From the NCBI GenBank assembly GCA_028554755.1, contig JAPTOF010000015.1, forward strand, positions 15,103,001 to 15,167,000: 64,000 bases of DNA. The letters run 5' to 3'. Shown here one piece after another: positions 31,942 to 43,940 of the stretch; position 1 is the stretch's first letter, and the number at the start of each line of letters is the position of its first letter. A program made the translations under genes and the position numbers. The DNA is from Cordia subcordata. Taxonomy: Eukaryota > Streptophyta > Magnoliopsida > Boraginales > Cordiaceae. Below the pieces are notes generated by a model. The model was not told where the DNA came from and ran no database searches. It saw only the letters and a list, made by a program, of their open reading frames with translations.

Positions 31942-33263
31942 TCGTGGGACTTTTTTTTTTTTCTTGATATATTTTGAACTTTGGTTTGTAATGATCGTAT
32001 TTTCTTTCCTCGCAAACATTTTTTCTTTTTTTTTTATACGTGATACTTCTTCTCTCCATACGTGTGGTGCGCATAATGGAACACTGACGTTTTTCAAACA
32101 AATAAGGGTCTTGCGAAAAATATTAACTTTTTCATAAAATATTTTATTATGTAATTTGAAACTTTTTTGGGCAAACAACCATAATGGAACACTACTATAT
32201 ATTTTAAGTCTTTTAGTATAATGGGGTTCCAACTTTCATTTTAAAATTGGATCGACAATGCACAATATTTTAACTTGTTTATCTATGTTTTTTTATGCAT
32301 TCTACTTGGCATCAACCACTAATTGAGTATGCTAATTTATTTTTATAAGTTTTCGTGCAAAATAGAAAAAAGGCACAGCTGTGTTTTTTAGTCCAAAACA
32401 TGCAGCTACAAATAAAAACTCTTACGTGTAACTGTGTGTTTTTCAAAATAGGAACTAATAGACTTGTAAAATTAAAAAAACACATAGATATTTATGAAAT
32501 TTATGCAATTTGGAAGCTACACAAACTGGAATGCGAAGCATTTTCAAGAGTGCACAAAAGACAGCGTGAAAACACTTACACCCATGATATGTTATCATTA
32601 TTAATTTATTTATTTACGATAAAAATGACAATAAGAAAAGGTAAAGAGTAAGGACAATCATCTTGTTACACTATATAATATTTTTACCTTAATAAAAGAT
32701 ATTTTTTTCTTTTCTTTTTTGAGTTAAAAGCATTGGTAAAACCATATAAGCTAGCCTAGGCCAAATTTTCGTTCTTGTTCTTATTGACTCATGCTAAAAA
32801 TCTGGAAAAAGAAATTAATTTTGAAACCTTCTCAAAATAAGTTATCTGGAGTCCCCAGTCTTTCAAGCATGGTCTATAACTTATATCTCATATAACATAA
32901 TAATCATTTATGAAGAATTGAAAACTCTATGTTTGTGGGAAAAAATTAATAAGTTCTCATTGAAAAAAACTATAACTATCAAAAACACAAGAGTCGATGT
33001 GCATAGACCACACAAGTATCAGTTCATTAACATGTAATTTGACACGGCATGGCATACAAGAATTTGCTACAAACAAATAAAGTAAAGTAATATTTGTCCA
33101 CGAATAGGCACCTTAACCATACCCAAATATAACCAAACTAAAACCATAGTTGTCCATACCCAACATAAATTAAAAACAACATTTCGTGCTTCTCAACATA
33201 ACAAAATGAGAACCAAATAGTTCATAATGTCCATAAATAACATCCAATACCAATATTTCAAAG
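31942..33263. other. Intergenic stretch, no gene supported
   Basis: AT-rich with T-runs near 31950 and 32020. A plus frame at 32355-32651 shows no family resemblance. Nothing else is recognised. Confidence 0.5.
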
Positions 33264-35119
33264 ACTAGCACCTGGGATTTTTCGTGTTCCCCCATTGGTG
33301 CCACAAGACAAAGGCAACTTCTCTTCTCAGTTTGAACGAACTCTTTTCTCGGAATACAGATACATAGCCTGGGGTCTTCATCAATAAACACGTATAGATG
33401 GCATAATCGTATGGCCCGACGTCATTGCAAACCCAAGTGTTCGGCTTCTCTGGGAAGGTGATGACTTTCTGCATGGGGTTGTATTGCTTCGGGTTAACAG
33501 CACCAAGTAGATCGTGGATATAGTTTTCCAAGGAAAAAAAGGGACAAAAAAAGATGAGGAAAAAATACTTAAGTTGAAAAATAATGTAAATGTAAACTAT
33601 GAAATGAGAGGGTAACCAGAAATTACAAGCTCTATCACTTGTTGTCTAATGGGGTTCCTGGTGGGTGGTTTAGGCTTAAGGTCGCATATAAGAATTTTGT
33701 GTCAACAAAAATTAACAACGACCAAGTACCAATACTTATTGAGATAGTTGCATGGTGCAAATATCTGTTACAAACATAGATATAAAAAAAATATAAGCTT
33801 GTATTCAACATATAATTAATGCAACTAATGCATTGACAAATCCAATAGAAAAGCAGTTAAAGGATTACATTAAAATTTATACCTGCTCGTAGTCAACCAA
33901 CCACCCTGTGTACTTGTTCTTGGATGCAGCTCTTTGCCCTAGAAGTGCCTTTTGCATGTATCTACAGAATACTCGTCCTTGATACCCTGTAGGAATTGTT
34001 GCTGCAGTGAAATACCCATATTAATATAAATAGTTTAGTTCAAAAATAGAAAACAACACAATGGTAGATAATTGTTTCTAAACGCACCAAAAACAGCAAA
34101 GGCATGTACCGCCTAGGCATCCTATAGTTTTCTTTCCTTATATCTTGTGAAAGTTGCAATGCAAAGCAATCAATAATCTGTTATATAATCAAAGCAATCA
34201 ACAATCTATTAGATAATCAAATATAATATAATAGCTAGTTTGGAAAAGTTGTAATTTTAATGACGACATATCCAATTCCAAAAAGAAGTCTTATGAGTTA
34301 CAGTAGCGTGTATGAAATTCCCAGGCAACAACTCCCATCATATTTTTCCTAGTCAAGAAGGCCAAGCTATTATCAACCACCACTTCACTGAAACAACATA
34401 AAACTAATAGTAGTTAGATAAATTACATGTTAATTACAAAAGTATCTCAAGTATTTATATTTGTTATTCACCTAGAATCCTTGGATTTGGAAAACAGAAA
34501 CTCAGAAAGCACACCATCATATCATTCACCATTTTTTTAGCATACTTAGAGTCAAGGGTCATTCCCATAACAATGACCGAAGGGAGGCTGGCATTAGTAT
34601 CACTACAATTGTCAATCATACTACCAGTGCCCTTCTTCACAGTAGTAGCTACATGCAAACGGCTACACAAATTTTTTTCGAGCAACACATGGTTGTTTAC
34701 CCTTGTTCACCACCCTTTTGTTGTAGGGTGATGTTATTGAGGCACAATACCCACCCCTGATTCTATGTGCCAAATTAAGTCTATCAACAGCAACTTTTGT
34801 TCCATTGTCAACCTTATTTGCATTAGGCACTTTCTCCGCTGTGGGATTTATATTAACGGGCATTCCATTCATCTCAAAGAAAATCGTCATCATGTCCTTA
34901 GAACCCTTGATCTCCGTTGTGAATCTTTCGTCACATTCTCTCATTTCTTTTTGTATCTTCATAATTCTTCTCTTCATGGCCTAAACTTAAAAACATATGA
35001 ATAATAGTGGAATTAAGCATGAAACGAAAATTGAAAACAAATAGGTTACAAGAATATTTACTTCTTTCTTTCCGGATATTCCCAAAGTTGTTGGAGTCTG
35101 CCGCTTTTGAGATGATGAC
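33264..35119 (-). pseudogene. Ulp1/C48-type SUMO-protease-like gene, degenerate
   Basis: A spliced minus-strand gene is suggested by pieces at about 35119-35062, 34980-34731, 34690-34470, 34387-34302, 34001-33883, 33764-33617 and 33530-33264, several with clean AG/GT borders. The last four align in order with plant Ulp1-type proteases: LTRKNMMGVVAWEFHTRY (start of the catalytic fold), a linker, KYWYLVVVNF...LICDLKP (the HWYL-His strand region) and YDYAIYTCLLM (the DCG-Cys region). The His of HW and the catalytic Cys of DCG both appear to be Tyr, an in-frame TGA follows VVVNFC, and the last exon lacks a proper acceptor. Ulp1 proteases remove SUMO; this copy should be inactive. Many plant copies are transposon-borne. 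Confidence 0.5.
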
Positions 35120-35346
35120 CTAATTAAAAGAGTGAAATAAAACAAAACAAAACAACTGCTAGTTTTTTCCAAACCAACTACGTAACCCACATTCCGTACC
35201 AACAATATAACTCATATTTTGAATTCAAACACATGGCAAATGGCACAAGTTCATCCTAAAATTTCACCATTGGACTACAAATCCTTGCTCTACATATTTG
35301 AAACATGCTTCATTCTGCTTGCCAAATGCTTGGCAATCAACAATAA

Positions 35347-35596
35347 TTCAAAGAAAAATCTGCCAAGTCAAAGTTTTATAAAGATAATATAGCATATTCT
35401 ACAACTTAACAAAAAGATATGTAGAAATATGATAAAAGAATAAGAGATGCCAAAGGAATAACAGTCAGATGTTCAAAGAAAAATCTGCCGAGTCAAAGTT
35501 ATATAACAATAATATAGCACATTCTACAACTTAACAAAAATATAAAGGTGGAAATACGATAAAAGAATAAGAGATGCGAAAGGAATAACAGTCGGA
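35347..35596. repeat. 125-bp tandem duplication
   Basis: Unit one, 35347-35471, and unit two, 35472-35596, share AAAGAAAAATCTGCC and AATAAGAGATGC...GGAATAACAGTC with about a dozen differences. Non-coding. Confidence 0.85.
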
Positions 35597-36110
35597 TGCA
35601 AATCACACTGAGATAAGATTAGCTACCATTTACCATACCATGTCATAAAAATTATTTTTTAACCAAAAAAAAAGAAAATATTACTTTGGCAAAGCAAAAT
35701 TAATTTTGAATTTTTTATAATTCCAATAAAAATTTCACGATAGAAAAAAAAATTAAAATTCCAAAAAATAAGAGTGACAATAAATAGAATTATAGCTGAA
35801 AAATAAAAAAAAAATCTGATAATGGTCAAACAAATATATCTAGAAATAGTAACTATGAACATAGAAAGAGACAATTGTACATACAAAAATTCACCAATTC
35901 TGTCATCTCAAATCATATGACCTATGAGCTATAAAATGATTCACATATCTAATATCTCAACAAAGGAGAAACAAATTTAAGATCATCACAAAGACAAAGC
36001 AAAGACAACACAACTACAAAAGACAACAGCACAAATTAATGAAAAAAAAATCCCCACTTTGGAAAAACCATTGAAAATTACGTAAAGTTAAAAACTTTAA
36101 CCAAATTTTA

Positions 36111-36261
36111 CATTTCAAGTGGGCTAAAAAACATTACTAAAAGATACCCTTTTTACAACTTTACAACAAACAACTAAAAAACTTTACATTTCAAGTGGGC
36201 TAAAAAACATTACTAAAAGATACCTTTTTTACAACTTCATAACAAACAACTAAAAAACTTT
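36111..36261. repeat. 76-bp tandem duplication
   Basis: CATTTCAAGTGGGCTAAAAA begins at 36111 and again at 36187; the two units are nearly identical, so the event is recent. It lies just downstream of the Gly-rich minus-strand ORF. Confidence 0.88.
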
Positions 36262-36285
36262 TGAGGAAAGAAAAAGATCAAATCA

Positions 36286-36936
36286 TCAATTAACAAGTTT
36301 CATTCGTAACTTGGATTTGACGCCTTTGCCGCGACATCCTCCGCGACGACGAGTGTGCTCTTCGCGAAGTCCTCGACAGTGATGGGTGAATCCTTCGCGA
36401 TGTGCTCGCTGCTGAGATCGTGCAAAATATGTGGAGGAGGTAAGGGGTAGATGGAACAAATGTGCAGGTGTAGGATTTTGAGATTCAAGTTGTGGGTTTA
36501 GGGGGGTTTGATTCGAGTTGGAGGGCTGAGAAGAGATGGTGGTGTCTGTTACATGAGATAAAGGAGAACTAGAAGTACAAGATCCAATACTTGCAAAGAC
36601 CTGACATGCAAAAGTGGGGGATATTTTGAAGCCTAATGTAATCCATCCCATAATCAGATCCTCCACTATCTTCTTATACCACCAATAATCAAGGGGATCA
36701 CCACAACTACTCCTACAGCCGCTGCCACCACCAGGGCCATAAGGACCACCACCATCACCAGTACTGTCGTTGCCACTACCAGGGCCATGAAAAGCACTAC
36801 CATCACTAGTACCACCGCCGCTGCCACCAGGGCCATGAGGAGCACCACCATCACCAGCACTACTACCACTACCACTAGGGCCATAAAGAGAACCACCAGG
36901 AGCCGCTGCCGTAGCCACTCTGGTTACAATTGGCAT
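36286..36936 (-). CDS. Gly-rich repeat protein, unknown (216 aa ORF)
   Basis: An intact minus-strand ORF from ATG 36936 to 36286. Residues 13-75 are a run of about four degenerate 16-residue units of the type GDGGAPHGPGGSGG, encoded by a 48-bp minisatellite. Next come an aromatic/hydrophobic stretch (PLDYWWYKKIVEDLIMGW) and a Ser/Thr/Pro-rich part. The last 65 residues are Arg/His-rich in this frame, whereas the overlapping frame (36488-36300) reads more like ordinary protein (ITVEDFAKSTLVVAEDVAAK), so a frameshift or an intron near 36490 is likely. A TATATATA run about 70 bp upstream (37003-37012) could be a TATA box. It may be the first exon of a longer gene; no function can be assigned. 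Confidence 0.4.
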   Translation of the reverse strand: MPIVTRVATAAAPGGSLYGPSGSGSSAGDGGAPHGPGGSGGGTSDGSAFHGPGSGNDSTGDGGGPYGPGGGSGCRSSCGDPLDYWWYKKIVEDLIMGWITLGFKISPTFACQVFASIGSCTSSSPLSHVTDTTISSQPSNSNQTPLNPQLESQNPTPAHLFHLPLTSSTYFARSQQRAHREGFTHHCRGLREEHTRRRGGCRGKGVKSKLRMKLVN

Positions 36937-37017
36937 TTAAAGAGTAAAAAGTAGGATGGTCAATGTTAGAGTTTTCTGTGTGTGGATCTATCTATCTACC
37001 TATCGATATATATACAT

Positions 37018-37150
37018 TATGGCTGGTCAATTCTAAATGATTCGACAACGCTAACTTATTGTGATGCATGTTGGTTTTTTGGTATCTGGCTGTTGAATTC
37101 TAAATGATTTACGGCGCTGATCTATTCTGATGCATTTTAATTTTTTATAT
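37018..37150. repeat. Diverged 66-bp tandem duplication
   Basis: GGCTGGTCAATTCTAAATGATT at 37021 is matched by GGCTGTTGAATTCTAAATGA at 37087, with the following TGATGCAT also shared. It lies upstream of the Gly-rich ORF. Confidence 0.65.
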
Positions 37151-38277
37151 TGACATATATTTACATTATTGACGTCATATTGGTCAAACTTGGTCAGTAG
37201 TGTGAATAGAGTGGAATCAGTGAAAACACGTTGCATTGTATCTGACCACGTGTGGTGGCTGAATCAAAGGCTTCTATTTATTTAATTGCATATCATAAAA
37301 AAAATTCAGCTGGAACCACGTGCATGTGTGATGGGCGCACTTGCACATGCAGTATTGGTATTTATATCTATATATATTACGGTAAAACTCGTGCTTCGCT
37401 CGAATCTTATATTAGAATTATGTTTATTAAGAAAATTGTATATTATTATGTTCCGAAATTATCTTAAACAAATATAAATACAATTTAAGATTTTGGAAAA
37501 TCACTCGATGAAAACGGTGAATGGTAGTACCAAGAATTAGTCAAGTAAAAAAAAATATGAAATTGGATATAATACATGCAAGTGAAAAATATATGAAATT
37601 GGATATAATACATACTTCGAAACTATAGTTATATAAATAATTATTTAGATAACCAGCATGCTGAAGTCTTACACGTATTCCTTTTTTTTTTTCATTTACA
37701 CAACAAAACAAAAATATGCCCAGTAATAGAAAAGAGGAAAAAACCTATCAAATGACAACATATATTAGATTGTAAAATTCAATACTAAATATTACATCAA
37801 AATATAATACTAAATATTACATCAAAATATAATAGCATAAAAGATCTGAGGAAAAAAACTATAAAGTAAAAAATCAAATCTGACTGTCATTGACATGTTT
37901 TAGAGATCTAAAACACAAAATTTGAACCTAGTATATACATGTTGCTTTAGGGATACATTGAAGATACAAAATTGATCAAACCAAAGAATATAAAAAGTTA
38001 ACTGACATTCAAGAGATTTTTTTAACATAGTGGAAAGATGGATAAGGCAAAAGGAGAAAAAACATGTGGCCTTATAAGAAAGTAGCCAAGATAAATTAAA
38101 CAAAAGATTTACTTAAAGGAATGACATGCAATGACCACAATGAAAGAACTTAAATAAAGCACAGATTTGATATTCAAACCAATATTATTAATTGAAAAAA
38201 AATATATAATCATAAAAGAAAGGAAAATAATTTGCTCAAGGTAAACCAACAACATAGGGAATTCAAATTTGTGAAAA
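37151..38277. other. AT-rich intergenic stretch with small duplications
   Basis: No gene is supported. It includes two short direct duplications (AAATTGGATATAATACAT at about 37557 and 37594; ATACTAAATATTACATCAAA at about 37781 and 37808) and a motif GTAAAACTCGTGCTTCGCTCG at 37381, which recalls Helitron 3' regions but lacks the rest of a Helitron end. Confidence 0.5.
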
Positions 38278-38740
38278 AGTTAAATTACACTAGACCCCCT
38301 TATAGTCTATTGTAATTACGCAACACCCTCCTGTGGTGTCACAAGTCCCACAACAAACCCCTATGATGATTAAAACTTCCACGCCCACTCCTACAGTTCT
38401 ACCCTTCCCAACGGTATTAAAATTTATAACAAAAAGACATTATTACCCTTGCTTTTAATGATTTTTCTAATTATTTTTTATTTTTTCTTTTATTTGTAAT
38501 TTTTTTATTTATTATAGAAGCTTATGAATCTAAGACTAGAAGGTTTCCCTGTCAATCTATATTTGTTTATATCCATTAACATATTTTTTCTTTTAATTTT
38601 TTTAAAAATATTTTACTATGAATAGCACTAATGCGTGTTTTTGTTTTAATATATAAGACTAAATAATTTCTCATTTTAGAGTTCTTTTTTTATAGGTAAT
38701 GGTCTAGTGGAGGCACTATCTGCACCACATTGGAAACTGC

Positions 38741-38958
38741 CATTTTGTGGATGTAAGCTTTAATTTCTTTTGAAAAAAGAAAGAAAAAAGATTAAATACT
38801 CGTAATAGCAGCAAGACAGTGACAAGGAGCACATATGTGTGTGTGTGTATATAGTTTCCATTTCGTGGATGTAAGCTTCAATTTCTTTTGAAAAAAAAAA
38901 GAAAAAAGGTTACATACTAGTAATAGCAACAAGACAGTGACGTGGAGCACACACACAT
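38741..38958. repeat. 118-bp tandem duplication inside the MITE
   Basis: CCATTTTGTGGATGTAAGCTT at 38740 recurs as CCATTTCGTGGATGTAAGCTT at 38858, with ATAGCAGCAAGACAGTGAC/ATAGCAACAAGACAGTGAC near each unit's end. Confidence 0.82.
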
Positions 38959-38970
38959 ATATATACATAT

Positions 38971-39001
<31 letters not shown>

Positions 39002-39126
39002 CATACATATATATATATATACATACATATATATATATATACATACATATATATATATATATATACATACATACATACATATATATATATATACATACAT
39101 ATACATATATATATACACACACACAC

Positions 39127-39159
<33 letters not shown>

Positions 39160-39234
39160 TATATATACATATACATATATTTATATATATATATACACAT
39201 ATTTACATATACACACACACACGTAAACACATAT
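38950..39234. repeat. Compound (TA/CATA/CA)n microsatellite
   Basis: About 285 bp of TATATA, TACATA and CACACA units. It grows from the end of the second 118-bp unit, after GGAGCACA. It produces artificial Tyr/Ile/His-repeat reading frames on both strands. Confidence 0.95.
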
Positions 39235-40042
39235 ATATGGGTTTGGGTATTTGAAAAATTTTTGTTTTTGTTAATTGTTATCCACGTGTTTGACCTAAAA
39301 AAAAATTGAACGAGTGGAGTAAAGGTATTAATTTCTTTTTGCTATAAATTTTAACACTGTTAAGGAAATATATAACAGTAGGGGTGTGTGTGTAATTTTT
39401 TCATCACTACAGGGTCTTGCTGTAAGACTTTTAACACCATAGCAGGGTATTGTGCACTTATAGTAGACTTCAGGGAGGGCTAGTACATTTTACCCTTGTT
39501 AAAATAATGAGGTAAACATGTCTATGACAAAATTAGAGTGCCATGAAACATGAAAAACAACATTCGAACACCAAAACTTTTTACACAGAATCAATTCAAT
39601 GAAACAAGCAAGAACTAAGAATTTAAATTAGAAGTCGAGTATTTTAACTACTTCTTAAAAAAGACTAAAACAACAAAGTTACCCTTCAGATAAATAACAA
39701 GGAACACAAATAAAATACAGTGCTTCCATTCGACATGTATGGATACACCAGAAGCTTTTTGTGGGGGTCATGCAAAAACCATATAGCCTGGGAAGGTTGA
39801 GATGCACTACCAAACTGATCATCTCAATTTCTGTTTGAAATTATCTATCGCTCGCAATGGCAATTGCCATCTTCTAACCTCTTAACAGATACAGTAGTAC
39901 TATCATGAAATTTCCTAGGGAAACTTCTTCATGGTGCTCCTCTGAAATTGTTAAGGAAGACTCATGGGAAACTAATATTTGGTGATCTTTTCATATCTAG
40001 ATCATCAGTTATATTCTCAATACTTGTACAAACCTTTATCAT

Positions 40043-43000
40043 CTATGAACCACCGACACCTTCAAAGTACGGTGTATCGCGTGTCGGACACTTGTCGGAC
40101 ACTCACACGCCCTCGACACGCTTCAACACATGTTCGACACGTGTCTGACAATTTTTTTTAATTTTTGACACGTCCTCTGACATGCTCCGACACGGAAATG
40201 GACACGCACGGGTTTTTTTTTGTAATTTTTAAAATTATTTGGGGCACTAATGCAAATCTGAAAATAATTAAAAAAAATAAAAATCAATTTAACTTACTTA
40301 TGTTGCTTCTCTTCTTTTCCAGAGAAGTCATCTTCTCAGTTCTCCAAACTCCTTTAGCCAAAAATACTCGGCCCTCGACCAAAAAATAAAATAAAATAAC
40401 TTACCTCCAATATTCTGGCGCTTGGTAGGATGGACTCGACGTCAACAACAAATCTTTTGAGAAAGGAAAGCATATGCGAGATCTATATGTATATGTATAT
40501 GCGAAATTTGTATGTATATGCTCATGCATAAGGCCCGGTTAAAGACAAGGAAAATTTAACACAGATAAGGAAAATTAAAAAGATAATTAAAGAACTTCAA
40601 GTTTTTTGCCCCCTTTTTTCTCGTGATTTTGAAATTTGATTAGAGAGAAGAAAATAAAAAACCCTAACCCTAAGCTAGCTACAACTGTGCATAAATGAGT
40701 ATTGTTGTTTTTGGACTTTGGTTGACCTTTTTTTGTGGCCATTGAAGAGAGGAAAGTGAAGAACGTGAAACGAGCGTAAATGAGTGTTGTTGTTTTAGCT
40801 ACAGTTGATAACATTGGATTGCTTTTTTTTTTGTGCCTCTTCAATTTCTATTATTTAATTAATTCATGATGATGCAGCTTTTGAGACCCTTTAATTATGT
40901 ACTTATCTTTGACACACTGTGTGAATTGTGATCGCCTCTCTAGGTCTATTTGCGTTTGATAATGAATTTTGGGAATTTGTTTTTTCGTTTGCGATTGTTA
41001 ATTTGTTGATTTTTTTTTGTTAGTAATTGTTAATTTGTTATGAATTCTAGAGATTTTCTCTTTGTTTGTGATTATTAATTGGATATTAATAATTATTTTG
41101 CCAGAGAGACAGGGTTATAATTTTTGAGATATGGTTTCATCATCTTCTACTGCTAGTGTACTTTCACCACCAATTTTGAGTGAAAATCAAGATCAAGATT
41201 TAAGTAAACCATTATGGAAATATGTTACTAGGACAAATAAAATGGATGATGGTGGTGGAAGCTGTACATGAATGTGTATTTTTTGTCACCAAACTAAGAA
41301 AAGCTCTTATACTCGAGTTAAGGCTCATTTATTGAAGATACATAAGGCGGGAATAGGAGCATGTCCTAAGGTTAGAGATGTTAATTTGGTAGAAATGCAA
41401 AAACTAGACGAGCAAGCAACAAGGAGAATGGAAAGTAGTGCTCCAAAGAAAGTGTCTTTGCCTAGGAGTGCTACAACAAATTTTATTCAAGGGCAATATG
41501 ATTATAAAAGAAGAAGAACAAGTGGGAGTGTAGGTAGTTCTTCACAATCTAATCCCATTCTAAAGGGATTCAATATTCAAGCCCGTGATATGTTGCATGC
41601 TAGCATTGCTTGGATGTTCTATTCTGCTGGATTGCCATTTCATCTAGCAAGGAATTCCTATTATGTACATTCTTATTCATTTGCAGCCAACAATAGCATT
41701 CCAGGATATTTGCCTCCTGGATATAATTTGTTGAGAACTACTTTACTTCAACAAGAAAAAGCTTATGTGGAGAGAAAATTGCAACCTATAAAGAGCCCTT
41801 GGAGTCAAAAAAGGGTAAGTATTGTCAGTGATGGATGGAGTGATTCATAAAGAAGACCACTTATAAATGTTATGGCTATGACAGAAAGAGAGCCAATGTT
41901 TCTTAAGGCGATTGATTGTTCGGGAGAAATAAAAGATAAACACTTCATTGCTAATATATTGAAAGAAGTAATAGAAGAAGTTGGTCCTGACAAAGTTATT
42001 CAAGTAGCCTGATAAAGTTATTCAAGTAGTCACTGACAATGCTAAGAATTGTGCAGGAGCTGGAGCACTTGTTAATCAAATTTATCCTCACATTACTTGG
42101 ACTCCATGTGTAGTGCACACTTCAAATCTTGCTTTGTAGAATATTTGTTTACCAAAGAATTCTGATGTCAATGAAGTTACATTTACTGAGTGTTCTTGGA
42201 TCATTAATGTTCATGATGATATTATGTTTGTGAAAAATTTCATCATGAACCATTCTATGAGGTTGGCCATGTTCAATGAGTTTGTCCCGCTAAAGTTGCT
42301 TTCGATGACAAATACTCGGTTTGCTTTAGTAATTGTGATGATGAAACGATTCAAGCTTATCAAAAGAGGGCTTCAAGAGTTGGTTATTAGTGAGCAATGG
42401 AGTACTTATCGAGAAGATGATGTGGGAAAGGCTCAAGTGGTGAAGGAGACACTTCTTAATGATTTGTGGTGGGATAAAATTGATTACATTATTTCTTATA
42501 CGGGGCCTATTTATGACATGCTTAGGGCATGTGACACTGATAAACCTTGTCTTCACTTGGTTTACGTTATGTGGGATTCCATGATTGAACAAGTGAAAGT
42601 TGCAATATTTAGAAAGAGGGAAAGCAAATTGAGGAGTCTAGTAGTTTTTATGATGTGATCTATAGAATTCTCATTGATCGTTGGACCAAGAACTACACTC
42701 CACTCCATTGTTTAGCTCTCATTGAATCCCAAGTAAGTTTTTTATTTGAAATTTCATTTTCTATATTTTTTCATGCAATTTTAAAATCTATATTTATTCT
42801 ATTTATTCTCTATTCAAGGTAGTATACTCAAGAATGGATTGACGAGGCCCCTGGCCATGTTCCTCCACACAAAGATTTGGAAATCTCTCAAGAAAGGTCA
42901 AAATGCTTGAAGAAGTTCTTTCCAAATCCCACTGATCGTGTCAAAGTCAACATAGAGTTTGCAAATTTCTCCACCAATGCAAAAGAATTTGGAGATAGTG

Positions 43001-43932
43001 ATTCAATATATGAACGCTATCATATAGTTCCTAAATCTTGATGGGTGATTCATGGAGCTAGTGCACCATTGCTTCAAAATTTGGCTTTGAAATTGCTCGA
43101 GCAACCTTCATCATCATCTTGCTGTGAGAAAAATTGGAGCACTTATTTGTTTATCCATTCCTTGAAAAGAAACAAATTGGCACCAAAAAAGAGCTGAAGA
43201 TTTGGTCTTTGTTCATTCCAATTTGCGTCTTCTATCTAGGAGAGATGAACACTATTTTAAAGGACGAAGTAAAATGTGGGATATTTGTGGAGATACATTC
43301 GAGTCCTTTGAAGATGTGGGGGAACTTGCAATTGCCAACTTGTCCCTTGATGAGCTTGAAATAGAGGTAGTGATCTTCACGGATGATGGTGACAATGTGT
43401 TGAAAAGGGATGATGAAGAGCTTCAATCTAATGAAGCTAAAGATGAATGAATATTATGTGTTTCTTTATGAATTTTAGCTTTAAACTTTAACTTTTTAAT
43501 GTGTTGAATTGGTTCGTATTTTATGAACATATTACTTCATGGTGTTTAATCTTTCATGACTAGTTATGTGCTAAATATTATGTTATTGTGTGTGTTATTA
43601 TATGTTTGATTGAAAAATTATTGGGGTTTTTCAAGTCTATTGTTGTTGAACATGAATTACAAGAACGAGTGGTTTTTTTCTTTTCTTTTCATGCATTAAT
43701 TACAAGAATTGGTGGTCTCTTTTTGTGCCACATTTTGGGGGATGGCTAAAGCCTCTGAAGCAAATTGATTTGTTATGATAAAAATGATATTTGTGTAATA
43801 TATATAAAATTTAAATATTTTTTTATTTAACGTATCATGAGCGTGTCGTATCCTAATTTTTTGAAACAAGACGCATCGACTTGTCGCATCGTGTCATATA
43901 TCGTGTCGGCGTATTGTGTCCGTGCTTCTTAG
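40043..43932 (+). mobile_element. hAT-family DNA transposon (3890 bp) with decayed transposase
   Basis: TTTATCAT occurs exactly at 40035-40042 and 43933-43940, an 8-bp target duplication. The terminal inverted repeats are CTATGAACCACCGACAC at the left and, reversed, CTAAGAAGCACGGACAC at the right (14 of 17 match). Subterminal TGTCGGACAC/CGACACG motifs repeat at both ends, as in hAT elements. The transposase frame (41131-43450) is broken, so it can move only with help from elsewhere. Confidence 0.92.
41131..43450 (+). pseudogene. hAT transposase (BED finger, DUF659, C-terminal dimerisation domain), broken
   Basis: ATG at 41131. Domains in order: BED-type zinc finger (WKYV near residue 29, CIFC, then HLLKIH) at 41215-41345; a nuclear-type basic cluster KRRR (41508); the DUF659 region (GYNLLRTTLL, IVSDGWSDS) at 41720-41850; a DDE-fold stretch (VTDNAKNCAGAG, WTPCVVHTSNLAL) at 42030-42140; and the hAT dimerisation domain (CCEKNWSTY, SNLRLLSRRDEHY) at 43115-43250. 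An intron at about 42731-42818 is likely. Breaks: TGA at 41269-41271, TAA at 41848-41850, a short tandem duplication near 41995-42030 that shifts the frame, TAG near 42138, a frame break near 42640 and a stop near 43039. The enzyme would cut and reinsert the element. Confidence 0.9.
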
Positions 43933-43940
43933 TTTATCAT

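Larger units (their letters stand above)
38278..39495. mobile_element. Long-TIR Mutator-like MITE (1218 bp)
   Basis: About 160 bp at each end are inverted copies: left AGTTAAATTACACTAGACCC... and the reverse of the right end GGGTAAAATGTACTAGCCCT... Both arms continue to GTTAAAATTTATAGC/GTATTAAAATTTATAAC. TTGTGAAAA (38269-38277) and TTGTTAAAA (39496-39504) flank it, a 9-bp duplication with one change, as Mutator-like elements make. The interior has no transposase, a 118-bp duplication and a microsatellite. Confidence 0.72.

Noticed and set aside
37371..37402. Helitron 3'-end-like motif ACTCGTGCTTCGCTCG
   Set aside because: No CTRR terminus with A/T target and no matching 5' TC end nearby.
38792..39254. 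Several long overlapping reading frames of Tyr/Ile/Cys/Met or Thr/His/Tyr repeats on both strands
   Set aside because: They are translations of the TA/CATA/CA microsatellite and carry no coding signal.
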